NCBI GenBank assembly: GCA_038030265.1
Contig: CM075941.1
Span: forward strand, 19,406,001 to 19,470,000
DNA: 64,000 nucleotides
Direction: 5' to 3'
Source: Corythucha ciliata
Lineage: Eukaryota; Arthropoda; Insecta; Hemiptera; Tingidae
Below are positions 10,162-22,175 of this stretch, in pieces. The first letter of the stretch is position 1; each line of letters begins with the position of its first letter. Below the pieces are notes generated by a model, which was not told the origin of the DNA, did no database searches, and saw only the letters and a list, made by a program, of their open reading frames with translations. The position numbers and the translations under genes are program-made.

Positions 10162-10646
10162 ATGTGTGTTTTGGAGGAAATTGACAAAGGAATAAAGCTA
10201 TGTCTCCACTTGTGCACTTTCGCCTTCCTCTTTCAATTCAACACGCCTTTTCAACGTTCGCTTCAACTTCAACAACGCATGTGTCTAAGCTATGCACGCA
10301 ATTTCTTATATCCTTCCAGCTTTTTGAGGCATACAATAGCGCATTCCTCATGCATGTTCAACACCGTGAGCTATGACGCACGCCTCTGACGCACGTGAAA
10401 AGGCACAAGTGAAGACATAGCTTAAGAAATATTCTCTTCGCTTCGTTTTTCTCCAAAATCAGTCATCACAAAAAAGAGGACGCGAATATTGTGAGAATCA
10501 TAAAAGCTTATTCCAGGCCAGTTTGTGTTTACTGCATAAACCACGTAGTCAGACCCTCAAATCACTATAACATCAATAGCGTGCTTGCCGAGTCTGTTGA
10601 AGATGTGTTCGTAGTGCACCCTCGGATCGTCTATATCAATCATTGA
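10162..10646 (+). pseudogene. Myb/SANT-like fragment, copy 2, interrupted by a foldback element
   Basis: The frame starts MCVLEEIDKG at 10162, matching copy 1 (MCVLEEIEKD), and is open upstream to about 10060. It is cut at 10195 by a 227-bp element with a TAA duplication. If the element and one TAA are left out, the frame continues with ILFASFFSKISHHKKEDA, which aligns with copy 1 ILLASFSSRITYHDKEEA. The frame then stays open until a TGA at 10644-10646, although the later part no longer resembles copy 1. The fragment was thus coding-like before the insertion and is broken now. Confidence 0.6.
10196..10422. mobile_element. foldback MITE, TAA duplication, 227 bp
   Basis: Inverted ends AGCTATGTCTYCACTTGTGC, with arms of about 35 bases, are flanked by TAA at 10193-10195 and 10423-10425. 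A smaller inverted repeat lies inside. The TWA-type 3-bp duplication fits the PIF/Harbinger superfamily. It is inserted in the Myb/SANT-like frame. Confidence 0.8.
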
Positions 10647-10896
10647 GCCATCGACGCGTCCAACAACCAGAACCAGAACTACCTACTGACATATTGCTTT
10701 TCTCGTCTAGTCAAGCAGAGGATCCCGTCAGAAATTCGTCAAAATCTATTCAAAACCCCTTCAAATAAATAATGATAACGAATCGAAAAAAAATTCTACA
10801 TTAATAATTATGTGAATTAATAAATTAATTAGACTGATATTATCCGGACGACGATGGAAGGGCATAGCCCAACACGATTCGAGTTTCGAGAAAAAT

Positions 10897-10967
10897 GGCT
10901 CCCCGGGGATTTGAACCCGAACCTCTGGATTACCAGTCCAGCACGCTGCCATTTGCGCCACGGAGAC
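10897..10967 (-). tRNA. tRNA-Thr(GGT)-like, probably degenerate
   Basis: The anticodon stem CTGGA/TCCAG encloses the loop CTGGTAA, giving anticodon GGT. This copy is 71 bases long and lacks 3 bases in the T-arm relative to its partner, leaving only a 4-bp T stem. The acceptor has a G-G mismatch at its first pair. A run of five T follows. Sequence around the D- and T-arms also resembles eukaryotic tRNA-Trp. Likely a pseudo-tRNA. Confidence 0.5.
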
Positions 10968-11040
10968 CCCTATGGGACCCAGGTCCATTGTTGGGTGGGG
11001 TTCGGCTTAGCTTATCCCTCGGAGTACGACTCCCATAGGC

Positions 11041-11114
11041 GTCTCCGTGGCGCAAATGGCAGCGTGCTGGACTGGTAATCCAGAGGTTGCGGGTTCAAAT
11101 CCCGCCGGGGAGCC
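11041..11114 (+). tRNA. tRNA-Thr(GGT)-like gene
   Basis: 74 bases with a D-arm (TGGCGCAAATGGCAGCG), an anticodon arm with loop CTGGTAA (anticodon GGT), an intact 5-bp T stem GCGGG/CCCGC with loop TTCAAAT, and a T6 terminator at 11116-11121. The acceptor pairs at six of seven positions; the first pair is G-G. Threonine codons ACC/ACT are normally read in eukaryotes by an AGT anticodon, so a GGT tRNA is unexpected. The GTGGCGCAA and AGGTTGCG segments recall tRNA-Trp. It may be a repurposed or inactive copy. Confidence 0.6.
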
Positions 11115-11195
11115 ATTTTTTCTCGAAACTCGAATCGTGTTGGGCTATGCCCTTCCATCGTCGTCCGGATAATATCAGTCTAATTAATTTATTAA

Positions 11196-12671
11196 GTAAA
11201 ATACCGGCGACAGATTTATTCATTATATCCATCTAATTATGTGAATTTTGAGTACCTACCTATTTTATAATTACTATTTGTTCATACAATAATAGAGTGT
11301 CCATAGGGGAGTGATGAACTCCATATAGTTTTCATCGAGGATTATCGGTAATCCACAAGTGCTTCTGCATACTCAACGAGCAGACAGACTCTCGAGGAAT
11401 CGAACAATTACACGCCTCAGACGACCCGGCGTATACCGTTGTCTTATACTATTATAAAATTTATGTAAATTTTATAGTGCTTTCGAACATGCATCCATAC
11501 ACAATCTTCATCACTTTCTTTCAGTGAAAAACATAAATACAGACATTTGGCGTAGGTATTTTAATCACTACTTTTGACTTAATGGGTCAACTAATGACTC
11601 TGCAGAAAAACTTGAAACTTTTGAAGAGTGTGGCTCTTCACTCTGCGAATCCATGCTTGGTGAAACAGAACTACATATTTTTTTGAAAAGTTAATAAGTT
11701 TTCACTTTGCACTTCACTTTTCCAACCACTTTTCAAATTCCTTTTGGAGGAATAGAAACTTTGCAGAAGAGTGCCGAGTTGTGAAATGTAGTGTTTTGCG
11801 TGAATGTGACTTGTTTGGTCTCCTCATGCTTAAACAAACGTTAGATGGCTGGCTTTTTTTTGACAATGATGGACTTGTGGAGGAGATCATGAGCAACAGC
11901 AGCGGCTTCTCACCCGCCCCGGTTTGGTTTACGTTGATGGGATTGAAAACTTGCTTATTTATATGGAAAAATGATGGTTTATAAAAGAAGGTGAGTACCC
12001 GCCGTAAAGCCGTGAATCCCGTCCCAAAATGTTTTTTTGCTTATGAATAAGCTTATGATACAGGCTGTTTTCTCTACACTAAGTCCAATTTTTCATCAGA
12101 AGCTGAACTCAATTGAGGACACTCACAACTAAAGCCTAGAACCGGAAACCTTCAATTTCAATTGCGAAGTAAACTAAAAACCAAAACCCTTGACATTTTG
12201 CTCCAGAAACACAGGTTTCGCTATAAATTCACCATTCTTCGACTTAAACCCTACAGAAACTGGATTTTTTCCCCCTTCTAGAAACTGACAATAAGCACCA
12301 GAAACTGACTCTTCGAGGCGAGCGTCAATCTAGAATTTATCCCCTAACTCGGCATGTGCACTCCTCCTCCCTAACAGTTGGTATTCAGAATCGGTAAAGA
12401 TTGGGTCCAGTTTCTTGCCCCCCTCCCAAGTATTGGAATTTTTGCGGTGTGATTTGGCCATTTAGACCGAGAAATGTTCCCGGATTTCCCGTAAAACTGG
12501 TTTTTTATATTACACGAGTAACACTGGCAGTGGGTATATCCATTTGGCCACAAAGCCGGGACTTTTGACCTGTAACTATCGCTTCTGGTCATTACACTGG
12601 CCACTATTGACTATTCAACTGCGTGGTAATTTTGCCCAGCAAAGCCTTTGGAAACGAAAAACATTTGCTTA
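11196..12671. other. gene-free stretch
   Basis: AT-rich sequence with only short frames. I see no splice context, RNA gene or element end. Confidence 0.35.
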
Positions 12672-12860
12672 AAGCGGCCCATACACGTACAATAATATTG
12701 CGCAATAATAGGGGTTGTACAATAAAATTGAACGTTTGTGGGTTGTATTGATGGGTTGCACAATATAATGAACAACCTATTTTTTTATCCCTAAACATCT
12801 GGAAACGAAATATTGTACAAATTTATTGCGCAATATTTATTGTACGTCTATGGACCCCTT
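12672..12860. mobile_element. foldback element, ~189 bp
   Basis: The left end AAGCGGCCCATACACGTAC and the reversed right end AAGGGGTCCATAGACGTAC match, and the arms continue through AATA-ATTGCGCAATAA. No convincing target duplication is visible. Confidence 0.65.
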
Positions 12861-14265
12861 CAGAATAAGAATTGACTTTCCGCAACAAAAATGACAATTT
12901 CTCGACGGAAACTAACTGTGCTCCAGAAATTTAGCTCTACTGAGCCTCATCTTGTGGCCACATAATCGCTAATTTTGATTTAATCAGTCCCAAAAACTCC
13001 TGGTAATTTTTTTAATACCGATTTATAGTGACCTGCAGTTATTTTCAATCCGAATAATAAATTCGTTTGAAACGCATTTAAATAGGTATGTATGTACTTG
13101 AAAACATTGCGAAACTCCTGGACGGCGCGGCGGACCCTCTTGCCTACCTCAAGGTCCACCACTTGCAACCCTACATGTACAAAATACTTAACAAATTTTG
13201 ATCACCGCGATGACTGATGAGTTGGATGGTCATTGAGGAAAAAAACGTTGAAAAATTCTGGCCGTACGCAGCTGCTCCCTTCACGCCAGGACAGAAACTA
13301 CTGTTACATTACCGACCATATACTTTTTCCCATCTCTCCCTGTATTATCGACTACTTCTGTGAGAACTGTGAAGCGGGCTCAGCTCAGACTAGTCAAAAT
13401 CGCATAGAACGGATACGAATTTTATTTTATTATTTAAAGAGGATTTTGTATAAACCATTTTAAGATTTTCTACTTTTCGCGTCAATTGAATTAAATTTAA
13501 ATTTGTCGATCAATTAGGTATAAATTGTTTAGTGATGCTGGCCCGAACAGGCTACAAAATTACTCTGGTATGTAAAACTTTGGTGAGGCGTCTTTGAAAG
13601 ACATTGGGCGTTAATCGTGCATGAAGGAAAGACGAGTTTACCTAAATATTGAGCCATAATTTACCATTTTTTAATATCCACCCCTATTTGTTCACGAAAT
13701 CATGGCCATGCTCGAGTTTGACCATAGTTAGATGGTTTTTAAAATTTAAAACAAACGAAGGGGCACGCACTTCGGCATATTTCATGGTATCAGTACCTGG
13801 CGAACGGGATAATTCTCCAAATGATGAGGAATTAAAATGAAAAATAAATCATGGAATGAAAAAGAGCAAACCTTCAGTAACCATTTTATGTGTTTGTTCG
13901 TTTCCGACCATTTATTAGCTAGAGTCAGCAAAGATTCTTGAACCACACGCCAATAAACTAATAAATCAATAAAAGGTAAGAAAAAGATAGAATTAACTAG
14001 TAATAAGTACAACAAGAAAGGCTACATGAAATTTTAAACCTGGGATTCATCACTATCCGTGCGTGGAACATTAAAGTATTAAGCTGCTTAAAGTTAAAAT
14101 ATCAAGTAGTTGAACTGAGGAGGCGTAAGGTAGGTTAGTGGAACAAGTTTTATGCATAACAATGTCATTCCGTGAAGATGAAGGGTGCTACCCACTTTTA
14201 TGTCGAACGTTGAATGATTATTAAAATCGTGAAAGCCGGTCATTCAACCGTAATTCAAATTGAAG
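12861..14265. other. gene-free stretch
   Basis: Nothing recognisable. Short frames on both strands without motif or codon bias. Confidence 0.35.
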
Positions 14266-14395
14266 TATAAAAGATACGGCCAAGGGAATCTTCTTCAACT
14301 TTCGTCTTCTCGTGCGGTTAGCTAAATGTAATCAGTAGGAGAGAAAATTCCGAGGTATTGCTCGTTCTTTTAAGGCATTGCTTCTTTTTTTACTC
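14266..14395 (+). promoter_or_regulatory. candidate TATA promoter with a non-coding first exon
   Basis: TATAAAAG at 14266-14273 is followed about 120 bases later by a strong donor-like sequence, CTC|GTAAGT, near 14395. No useful ATG lies between them (the one at 14325 is followed at once by a stop), so if real this is a 5' untranslated exon of a gene running right. No downstream exon could be assigned. Confidence 0.25.
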
Positions 14396-17284
14396 GTAAG
14401 TCAGAAATTCGATTGTGTATTTCACTCTTCAACTTTACTCCAATCTATTACGATCAATGGCTATGAACTGCTGCGATTGGTTAGTTGCGCCAAATTCTGG
14501 TGTTGGAGGGGGTGGGGTCTTGTGGTCTGCCAGGCAATACGACTCTACAAACAAAACACAGAACAGGGTGAATATTCTGAAATCTATCAATCTCGTTTCA
14601 CTCATTGTCAACCAACTTTCAGCTCCCATGCCCATACATTTGCCACACCAACCAAGATCCCCATCGGTGTGTGGGAAATAAAAATTAGAAAACGGTCGTT
14701 GCCGTTCTCTTTTTGTTTAGCCTTTTCAAAAAAAAGACGACATGAAGTGCAGTTTTGTATTGTTTGTTCCTCCCACTATTTGCAATAATAATCCGAGGCG
14801 TCTTAAAATCGAATCAGTTACGCTACGGTTTTTGACCCTCCGAAATGTTAATATTTTTTTTTGTCGTCACTCCAATGAGAAATTGACTAGACGAAGCTTC
14901 TGCAGAATGTCAGAGGCTAAAAAAAACATTAACTTTTTTTCGCGGTCCAATTCTACTTTCCTATTTCTTTTTTTCGATGGCAACTTTTTATCGTCATAAT
15001 TATAATCTATGGTACGACTTTTTGTACTTTAAGATCAGTCAAGCTTACTCACCCCTAAAAATAACAAGTGCGATGTCAATGTGAGTTCATAAAGAGACAA
15101 TTTTTTTTTTTGTTATTCTCTAACGAGATCGTGGCGTTTCTACGTCAAAAATTAAGGCTATAACGACAAGGCAAAAGGATTATAGAAAGAGGGACATTTT
15201 GATATTTGAGTCGTAATTGGGGTCGAGAGAGGGTTAAGATTTTGAGAAAGTTTAATGCAGGTCCATAGCAAGATCAAATTGGGGAAAGCAAAAATGAGAA
15301 AAAAATACAGTTAATGACCAAAATCAAATACATAAAGAAGAAAGTAAATAGCTACCTACATATGTGCGTTTGTTTCGATCTGCATGCGGTTTGATGACCA
15401 CGTATACCTTTCACTTTTCGATAACATGATGTACATGAATAATGCACGTATTTCGAGTGATTACACTCGATGTAACATCCTCAGATTAAGTCAAGCTTGA
15501 TAATAAAGACAAGGTAGTGAACAGTCCTAAAATAGGGAAATACCGTAATGTAATAGCTTTATAAGCGGAAGATACAATGTTTGAAGTGGGTTCAAACAAG
15601 GCCGGATGGTTAGAACTTGTATCACGAATAGCGCGAAAAATCGCGCTTTTGGTGCGCCGATCACGACGCTTTAAATAAAATCTAATTTATGTGTTTCGTA
15701 GCTATAAAACATTCAATATCCAGTTTATCAAACTCCTTTGCTCATTATATAAGTTGTTTGCCCAGAAAAACTTAGGCTCCCATAGAGAAACGTTGAGTGA
15801 GATAAAGTTGAAACTGTAACCGACAAACCATCTTCTGGGATTCAGTTTCTGAGGAGGCGCCCTCGGTTCATGGATCCCGGTTTTGAGGCTTTATCCCGGT
15901 CACAATAACTAGGATCTCAAATTAGCCGTATTTTCATCATGAGTAGGTACGCAAAAAAAGCAGTGTTTTGAAGTATGGTCAACTTGCTAGCAGTAGCAGT
16001 AGCGGTAAACAAAATTCTTAAAAAATTAATAATTGTCCGAATCTTTTTTAGAACCCCTTGCTTATCTTGCCTCAAGCACGATGTCTCAAAGTAATAAAGT
16101 CACGGACGGGTCACCGTACAAAAAATAACACGCCCGCGTACCCCCACATATACAGACCACCCACATTTATAGGCCTATCTCAAGAGATTCATGAGGAGAA
16201 GGGGGTTAATCAGTAGGAAAAAAAAAAGAATTGTTGAAGCTGATAATGATGAGGGAAGAAGGGGAGGAAAAGGGAATTGACCACCACAATTATTGTTTCC
16301 TCACACGCCCACAAAGTGCTTTAATGAAAAAAAAAAAAAAAAAACTGGGTGTACCTGCGGGGGCTCGACAATAGGTCAGAGAGGATGCGGACACTTTTTT
16401 CATGCGTTAGGACCGTTGAATGCGCAAAAAACAACAACTAAAAACGAAAATAATTGGTAGCTTTATAAACCATCGACGATATTCGATTACGAAAAAAGTT
16501 AAGGATGTTGCAAAAGTAGTAATGCCGTAATTAAAGGATCTTTATTAATTTATAATGGGGTGCCGGACGGGCGATATCAAGGAAATGGTGACGCGAGGAA
16601 TATTAATTTTGATGCAATTCTGAGGGTTTTATATACGTTTTTAAATAGATAATAAAAGTTACAAAAAATTCTCTCCCACACCACCGGCTACCATCCGGCA
16701 GCAATCGTCTTAGTGGGAATGTTAGACACTTGCACCGCCAACTCAAGACGCCACGCTGACGAAAACTGGGTCCCGAAAAGAAACTCGAAAAAAAAACTCC
16801 CTTCTTGTTTTACTCCAAATACGATTTGTCTTCAGAAGAAGACCGAAGACATCACCTCGTTTACGGCGAATCTCTCAGAGTCCCTGGTGAATTCTTCTCC
16901 CCACCTGTACCCCCATCACAACAGTACTTTCCCACCTGAGAAAAGAAACACCTCCAGAGATCATCAGCAATTTCAACCAGAATCTGTCCTATCCTTAAGG
17001 CATTCGAAACACAAGAGCTTATCGTTTCCAAATAACTAAAAATTGGCTCCCACGTCAGGATTCGTGCTAACAGTTGACAGGGGCTGCCAACAGTTTCAAA
17101 TTCAGCACTTCGGGATCTCATCAAAATCCGCTGAACCACTGCGATTCAGTCAAGCCATAGTAGGGTGACCGCATGACGTCCTACTTTCCCCGGACATGAC
17201 CTAATTTTATAGAGAACGTCCTGGCCCATTTTTCAGGTGTCCACGAGAGGATACAATTGTCCAGTGACCCAAGACCCAACCCAA
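14396..17284. other. gene-free stretch
   Basis: AT-rich, with A/T runs and one longer frame at 16719-17039 (about 106 codons after its first ATG). That frame is Ser/His/Asn-rich with no motif I know. No element ends were recognised. Confidence 0.3.
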
Positions 17285-19085
17285 GTTTCCCAGATTGTCG
17301 CTCTTTCAAAGCTAAATTCTGCGGACTCGTCTCGTTCAAATCCGATTTCACGAGTTTTGCTCCTTGAATAATCTAATTTCGTGGGTTTTAATCTTTTAAA
17401 CACCACGTCGGTTTTACCCTTTAAAAAACCGAAATTCGTGGATTTTGCTCTTTCGAAAACAAATTTTGCGAACTTTTGCTCTCAAATCCCAATTTCATGG
17501 TGGTTTTAAAACCCAATTTCGGGAATTTTTGCCTTATCAAAAACAAAGTGTTGTTCCTTAGCAATTTAAAAAATCAGTTCCGCAAAATCGGATAATCCGA
17601 AAAACTGATTCGTCGAAAATAGTATATTGTACACCTAGGCATGAAAGGCGTACTTTTCCGGGCCGAGAAAAAAAGTGGACAGCCGAGACGCACTCGAGGC
17701 TGACCATTTTTCGAGGCCCAGAATACGCCTTTCTGCCGAGGCGTACACATGATTTTTTATCCTACGCAAGAAGGAAAAAATTAATAAATTAGTAGGTGAG
17801 TTTACAACTGGAAGGTGGAATAAAAAGAAAACGTTTGCCCATCTGTACTTGACAAAATACAAAATAAAAGTGCATCTAGACAAACGACAACGCCTCAGTG
17901 AGTGGTAACGTCGGTCGGTGTGGAGGAGTGAGGAGAGCGTTCGTTGCGTGGCAACGAGAAAACCCCCTGCAAGAATAAGAAACAAAATGCAATAGCTATC
18001 CGAAGCGCATCTTGGTGACAAATTTTGGCAAAAATTTTCATGTCTAGACATGAAAATCGTATTTTCATGACAGTTGCGAGACATGAAAGCAGGCGTTTTC
18101 ACAACGAGTAAGATAAAAAAACGAATTTGGTGATTTAAGCTTTTTTAAACTTCTATTCTGCCAGCGCTTTTTGCTCTTCCATAACCAAATTTTTCGGATT
18201 TGGCACCATCGAAATACAATTTTACGGATTTATGCTGCTTGAAACCCCGTTTTTGCGAATTTTCGCGCTTTTAAAAACCAAACGTTGTCGTTTTATTAAT
18301 CGGTTTGACAGGTTTGGCCAATTGAAAAAAAAGCCTTTCCTCTTTCAAGCCAATTCCTGGGATTTGCTTATTATTCATCCACAAATTACGTCATTTTGGC
18401 TCTCACAAACCCAAATTTTCGCTCTTTGAAAATCAAATGTCACGGATTTGGTTCGTTCAAACCTCAATTTCACAGATGTTTGTATATTTCAAAAGCCAAA
18501 TTTTCTGAAAAAAGTTTCACAGGCTTGGCCAGCTCGAAAAACTAATTAGTCGAAAAACGAAACACGAAAACACAAACATGATTTTGGTTCTTTCAACCCC
18601 AATTTTGCCGGTGATTCTCTCTGTTCCACAACCAAATGTTGCGGATTTCACTCATTCAAAACGATATTTCACGGATTTTTGCTATTTTAAACCCTCGCGT
18701 CATTTTATTCTTTTAAACAACAAATTTCGTGGCCTTTTAGCAATTTTTTAGAATCACAGCTCGAAAAACAGATGTCGAAAACAGAACTCGAAAAAACAAA
18801 TTCACGGATCTGGCTCGTTAAAAAAAAACTTATTTCATTTAGGCTCTCACAAATCCCAGTTCCGTGGATTTTCGCGCTTTGAAAACCAAATTTCGTGGAT
18901 TCAGCTCGTTCAAAAAACCTTCTTTTAATTTAAAACCCCAAATTTAAGGAGGCTTGGATTTTTCAAAGAGACAATTTCGCGGACATTCACTATTTAAAAA
19001 CCAAATTTCTTGACTTTGGCACCTTAAAGCCCAACTTCAGTGGATTTACGCACCAAATATCGTGATTTGGCCCTTTTGAACAACA
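17285..19085 (+). repeat. family B degenerate ~30-bp tandem array, forward
   Basis: The unit resembles AAAACCAAATTTCGCGGATT followed by TTGGCTCTTTC. Copies run 17285-17634 and 18115-19085, the two parts being separated by an inserted repeat (17640-18110). The array is mirrored by family B in reverse from 19370. Confidence 0.8.
17640..18110. mobile_element. unclassified ~470-bp insertion with palindromic ends
   Basis: It interrupts the family B array. The left part has a short foldback (AAGGCGTACTTTTC against AAGGCGTATTCTGG reversed, 17644-17736). The right part has the perfect palindrome TTTTCATGTCTAGACATGAAAA-like core at about 18036-18057. GCATGAAAGGCG at the left and ACATGAAAGCAGGCG at the right are direct-orientation relatives. 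A 155-codon frame on the minus strand (17635-18102) spans it but shows no known protein. Confidence 0.4.
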
Positions 19086-19369
19086 AGTAACAATGGGCCT
19101 GTTGTAAAACCATGAGGGCGTTAAAACCATAAATTCATCGATGGATTAGGTTACAAAGCTAACACGTGATAAATGTGAGGGAAGGATCAATCACTATGGA
19201 AACCTGATCCATCAATGGGTCCATCCATTTCCACCACCATTTCAACACTAAATTGATCAACGAATAATAGATGTTGTTAACTTGTTTTTAGCCGTCCTAA
19301 TGTTGTTGCAAGCTACAAATTAGTCGTATTCTGTAAATAAACTCTACGATGGTTTTTATCAGATCCAGA
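19086..19369. other. unique centre between opposed family B arrays
   Basis: Sequence with short internal repeats (GATCCATCAATGGGTCCATCC-like) separates the forward and reverse arrays. No gene seen. Confidence 0.4.
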
Positions 19370-20545
19370 CCTATGAGAATGGATTTTTCAAGAGCAAAAC
19401 CCCCGAATTTTTTTCATGAGCCTAAACCGAAAAGTTTATTTTTGAGGCAACGAAACCTCAAAATGATTTAAAGTGAAACTGTGTTTTTGAAAGGCCAAAG
19501 CGGCAGAATTAATTTTTGGAAGAGCCATAACCCCGAAATTTGGTCCTCAAAGAGCCCGGCCTGCGTATAATAGGTTTCTTGAAATTCGAAACCCCACAAA
19601 ATTCATTTTTGATGCCCATCCCCGCAAAATTCACTTGCAAAATTCGGTTTTTTCAACGACTCAGGCTCGAAAAAATTGGATTTTTGAAGAACCAAAGCGG
19701 CAAAATTGTGTTTTTGGAGGAGATATATTGATTTTTCGAAACCTAAACACGAGAAATTCGTTTTTACAACGGCTGAGCCCCACGGAATCATTTATTTCAG
19801 TGAACGAGCCCGATAAAATTGGTCTTTAGAAGAACAAAACCCACAAAATAATTTAAAGCTCGTGAATTTTTTTTTTAAAAAGCCAAAATCTCTAATTTTT
19901 ATATTGATGAAACCTTGCGAAATCAGAGGTCTCAACAACTGGATCCTGCAAAATTAGTTTTTTTAAGGGGCAAACCCCTGAAATTGATTTTCTGAAAGAG
20001 CCAACACCACGAAACTGTGTTTTTGATGAATCAAATGCGCGAAATTGATTTTTGGAAGAGTCAGTCGGAAGAGTTTTAGAGATTCAAAATTCTTCATCGG
20101 AGGTTGTTAACAGATTTGGGAGTACCTCGTACAGGGCCAGTGTAGTACGGGTGCTGTCAGTCTATCGTTTAAGGCCAAAAATATGGGGCTACCGTCCAAA
20201 AACATGTAATTTTGACAAAATAACGATTGTTGTTAAGGGGGGGGGTGACACTCGATGTTCCTGCCCCGGGTGCCAAGTGCTCTTGGCCTGCCGCTACAAG
20301 GCCTACGTAATTGGTGAAAAAAAAGTTAAGGTTTTTGTGCTACTGGGGTTCCCACGATTGAGCACCACGATTTTTTTTTTTTTTTTTTTTTTTTTTAGAT
20401 CTGAACCCTTAAAATTTGTTGTACTATTCTAAGCCAGATCCCAGAGAATGTTTTTTTTCAATAGGTAGTTAAATTTGAGAAATGTTGTTTTGACAGCCTC
20501 AACACCGCGAAATTGGTTGTTTCTTTTTTGGATCAGACAATAACA
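19370..20545 (-). repeat. family B array, reverse
   Basis: Units read GAAATTGATTTTTGAAAGAG then CCAAAACCCC on the plus strand, the reverse complement of the upstream array. A non-repeat segment with a long T run (20371-20396) interrupts it from about 20061 to 20430. Open frames here (for example 20052-20432) are not convincing as genes. Confidence 0.75.
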
Positions 20546-20990
20546 CTGCGAAATTCCACTGATGTCGACCTCTCTATTCTGGTTTCCCTCCCCTTGAAGT
20601 TCCTTCAAGTCCACTTCAAAGCTCTGCCTTTCCTAGTTTCCTAGAGCCTATGGCTTTTCCTCAATTTTAACCGCAGAGTAGCCTCCTACACATTAACTCT
20701 TTCAGTAGCTGTCGACGGCAAATCGTATAGGGGGTCTTCATTAATCTGTTCGACAAAATAGAATGAAATCAGACGATTGACTGTGTACATCTACTGCTGC
20801 TATTTTCAAAAGAACAGGCGACGTGTTCTCATTCGCATAAACACGCGACACACTACAATAAGTCAAGGCAGTTTCTCGTGAAAATATGTAGCAAATGGTT
20901 TACAGAGCTACATTGTGATGAATAGAGTATCTAATGAAAGAGATTATTTTCACTCTCACATTTCTATGATCCGAGCCTAGAGGACGAAGA

Positions 20991-21023
<33 letters not shown>

Positions 21024-22039
21024 GACATATACAGCACGCAGTAAGAGATACGGCGGCGTGCCAAGATCGTGCGCTTTTTTCAATTAGGGAAGGAAAAAAA
21101 CCCGGGAAAACTTACTTTCTGCTGGTTTAAACGAGCATAGCGAGTTACGCGAATAATAATGTTAATAATAAAGTGAAAGTTCAACCGGAAAAAAGTGATC
21201 TTCACACGCTCTAACAAAATATCCTGATTATTATTACCCGATTAAAAATGACGAGTTCGAATTACGTAGCCATCGTAATGAAAAGGAAACCCAGACGAAA
21301 AGCGCTCTTTTGCACCTTTTAAGTATTAACGTACAATCGTCTTGGTTCTGTCATGTGCGAGCAGGGCTGTTCGACCAAAACGGCTCAACACGGCGGACAC
21401 GGAGGGGAAAAAGAAAGATCCATAGAAAGGGGTCACGTACAGGAAGTTATTATGCTTATTGTAAAACATATCCTTTTTCAGGTTTTTTTCTGCATTATTC
21501 TTGGACAGACAGAATTGTTTGAAAAAATCATAAAGTAGTCGTTCTCACTCTTAATACAACATCTTCAATTTATTCCCCGTTTTTCCCTGCGGCTTCGAAG
21601 GGGGGGGGGCATGAAAATGAAATGATGACGATCATTGTAGTAAAAAGAGCCGAAGCTACGTTCTCAAGTTAAAATATAAAATAAAAAAGGGAAATTGTCG
21701 AACACCCATCTCAAAGAAAAACGAGCTCTGTCCAGCCGAGCGAGATGACCGTTCTCAACGGTACTTCACTCCATTTATTGCATTTTTTCTCTATTTAAGG
21801 ATGAATTAAAAGGAAAAAGTTCAATACAACGTTACGTCGGGTATAAAATAAAACCCCTCGTTGACCTGTAAACCTGTGCACTGGAACATTTTCAACTGTA
21901 TTCGCGAAATTCCTGCAGTCAGCGTGGTTATCGCTGGTATAGGACATTTTTTACATTGTGTAAGTAACCATAGGTACTTCGCGAGAATAAAAGGAAACTG
22001 AAGGCTATTCATGCGGTGAGTTTACGTAGTCAGTTATAA
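20546..22039. other. gene-free stretch
   Basis: A 26-base T run lies at about 20994-21020. Two overlapping short frames at 21310-21538 have a basic, Arg-rich or hydrophobic character but no known motif. Nothing else is supported. Confidence 0.3.
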
Positions 22040-22175
22040 AGGCCCGTTCACAAGCTCCGTGCAATGCGTCTGTGGAGTCCATGTAACCTATCAAAATGCT
22101 TCATTTTTCGAGGGAATAAATTTGTTTGGTTGCATTATCTCTACAGAACGCATACATAGAGCTTGTGAACTGGCC
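22040..22175. mobile_element. foldback MITE GGCCCGTTCACAAG family, copy 1
   Basis: Ends AGGCCCGTTCACAAGCTC and the reversed GGCCAGTTCACAAGCTC; arms are about 45 bases around CTTCATTTTTCGAGGGAATA. TAA at 22037-22039 and 22176-22178. Copy 2 lies at 47628-47764. PIF/Harbinger-like by its TWA duplication. Confidence 0.85.

Larger units (their letters stand above)
10817..11195. repeat. large inverted repeat with a tRNA-like gene in each arm
   Basis: Left arm 10817-10977 and right arm 11031-11195 are near-perfect reverse complements around a spacer of about 53 bases. Differences are few: a 3-base loss in the left T-arm, a G/C change next to the tRNA start, and one extra T in the right-hand T run. 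Each arm contains one tRNA-like sequence plus about 80 bases of 3' flank, so the duplicated unit is larger than the tRNA. Confidence 0.9.

Noticed and set aside
17635..18102. 155-codon minus-strand frame
   Set aside because: Coincides with an inserted repetitive element with palindromic ends; no protein similarity recognised.
20052..20432. 126-codon open frame
   Set aside because: Starts in repeat, ends through a poly-T (poly-Phe) run, no codon bias.
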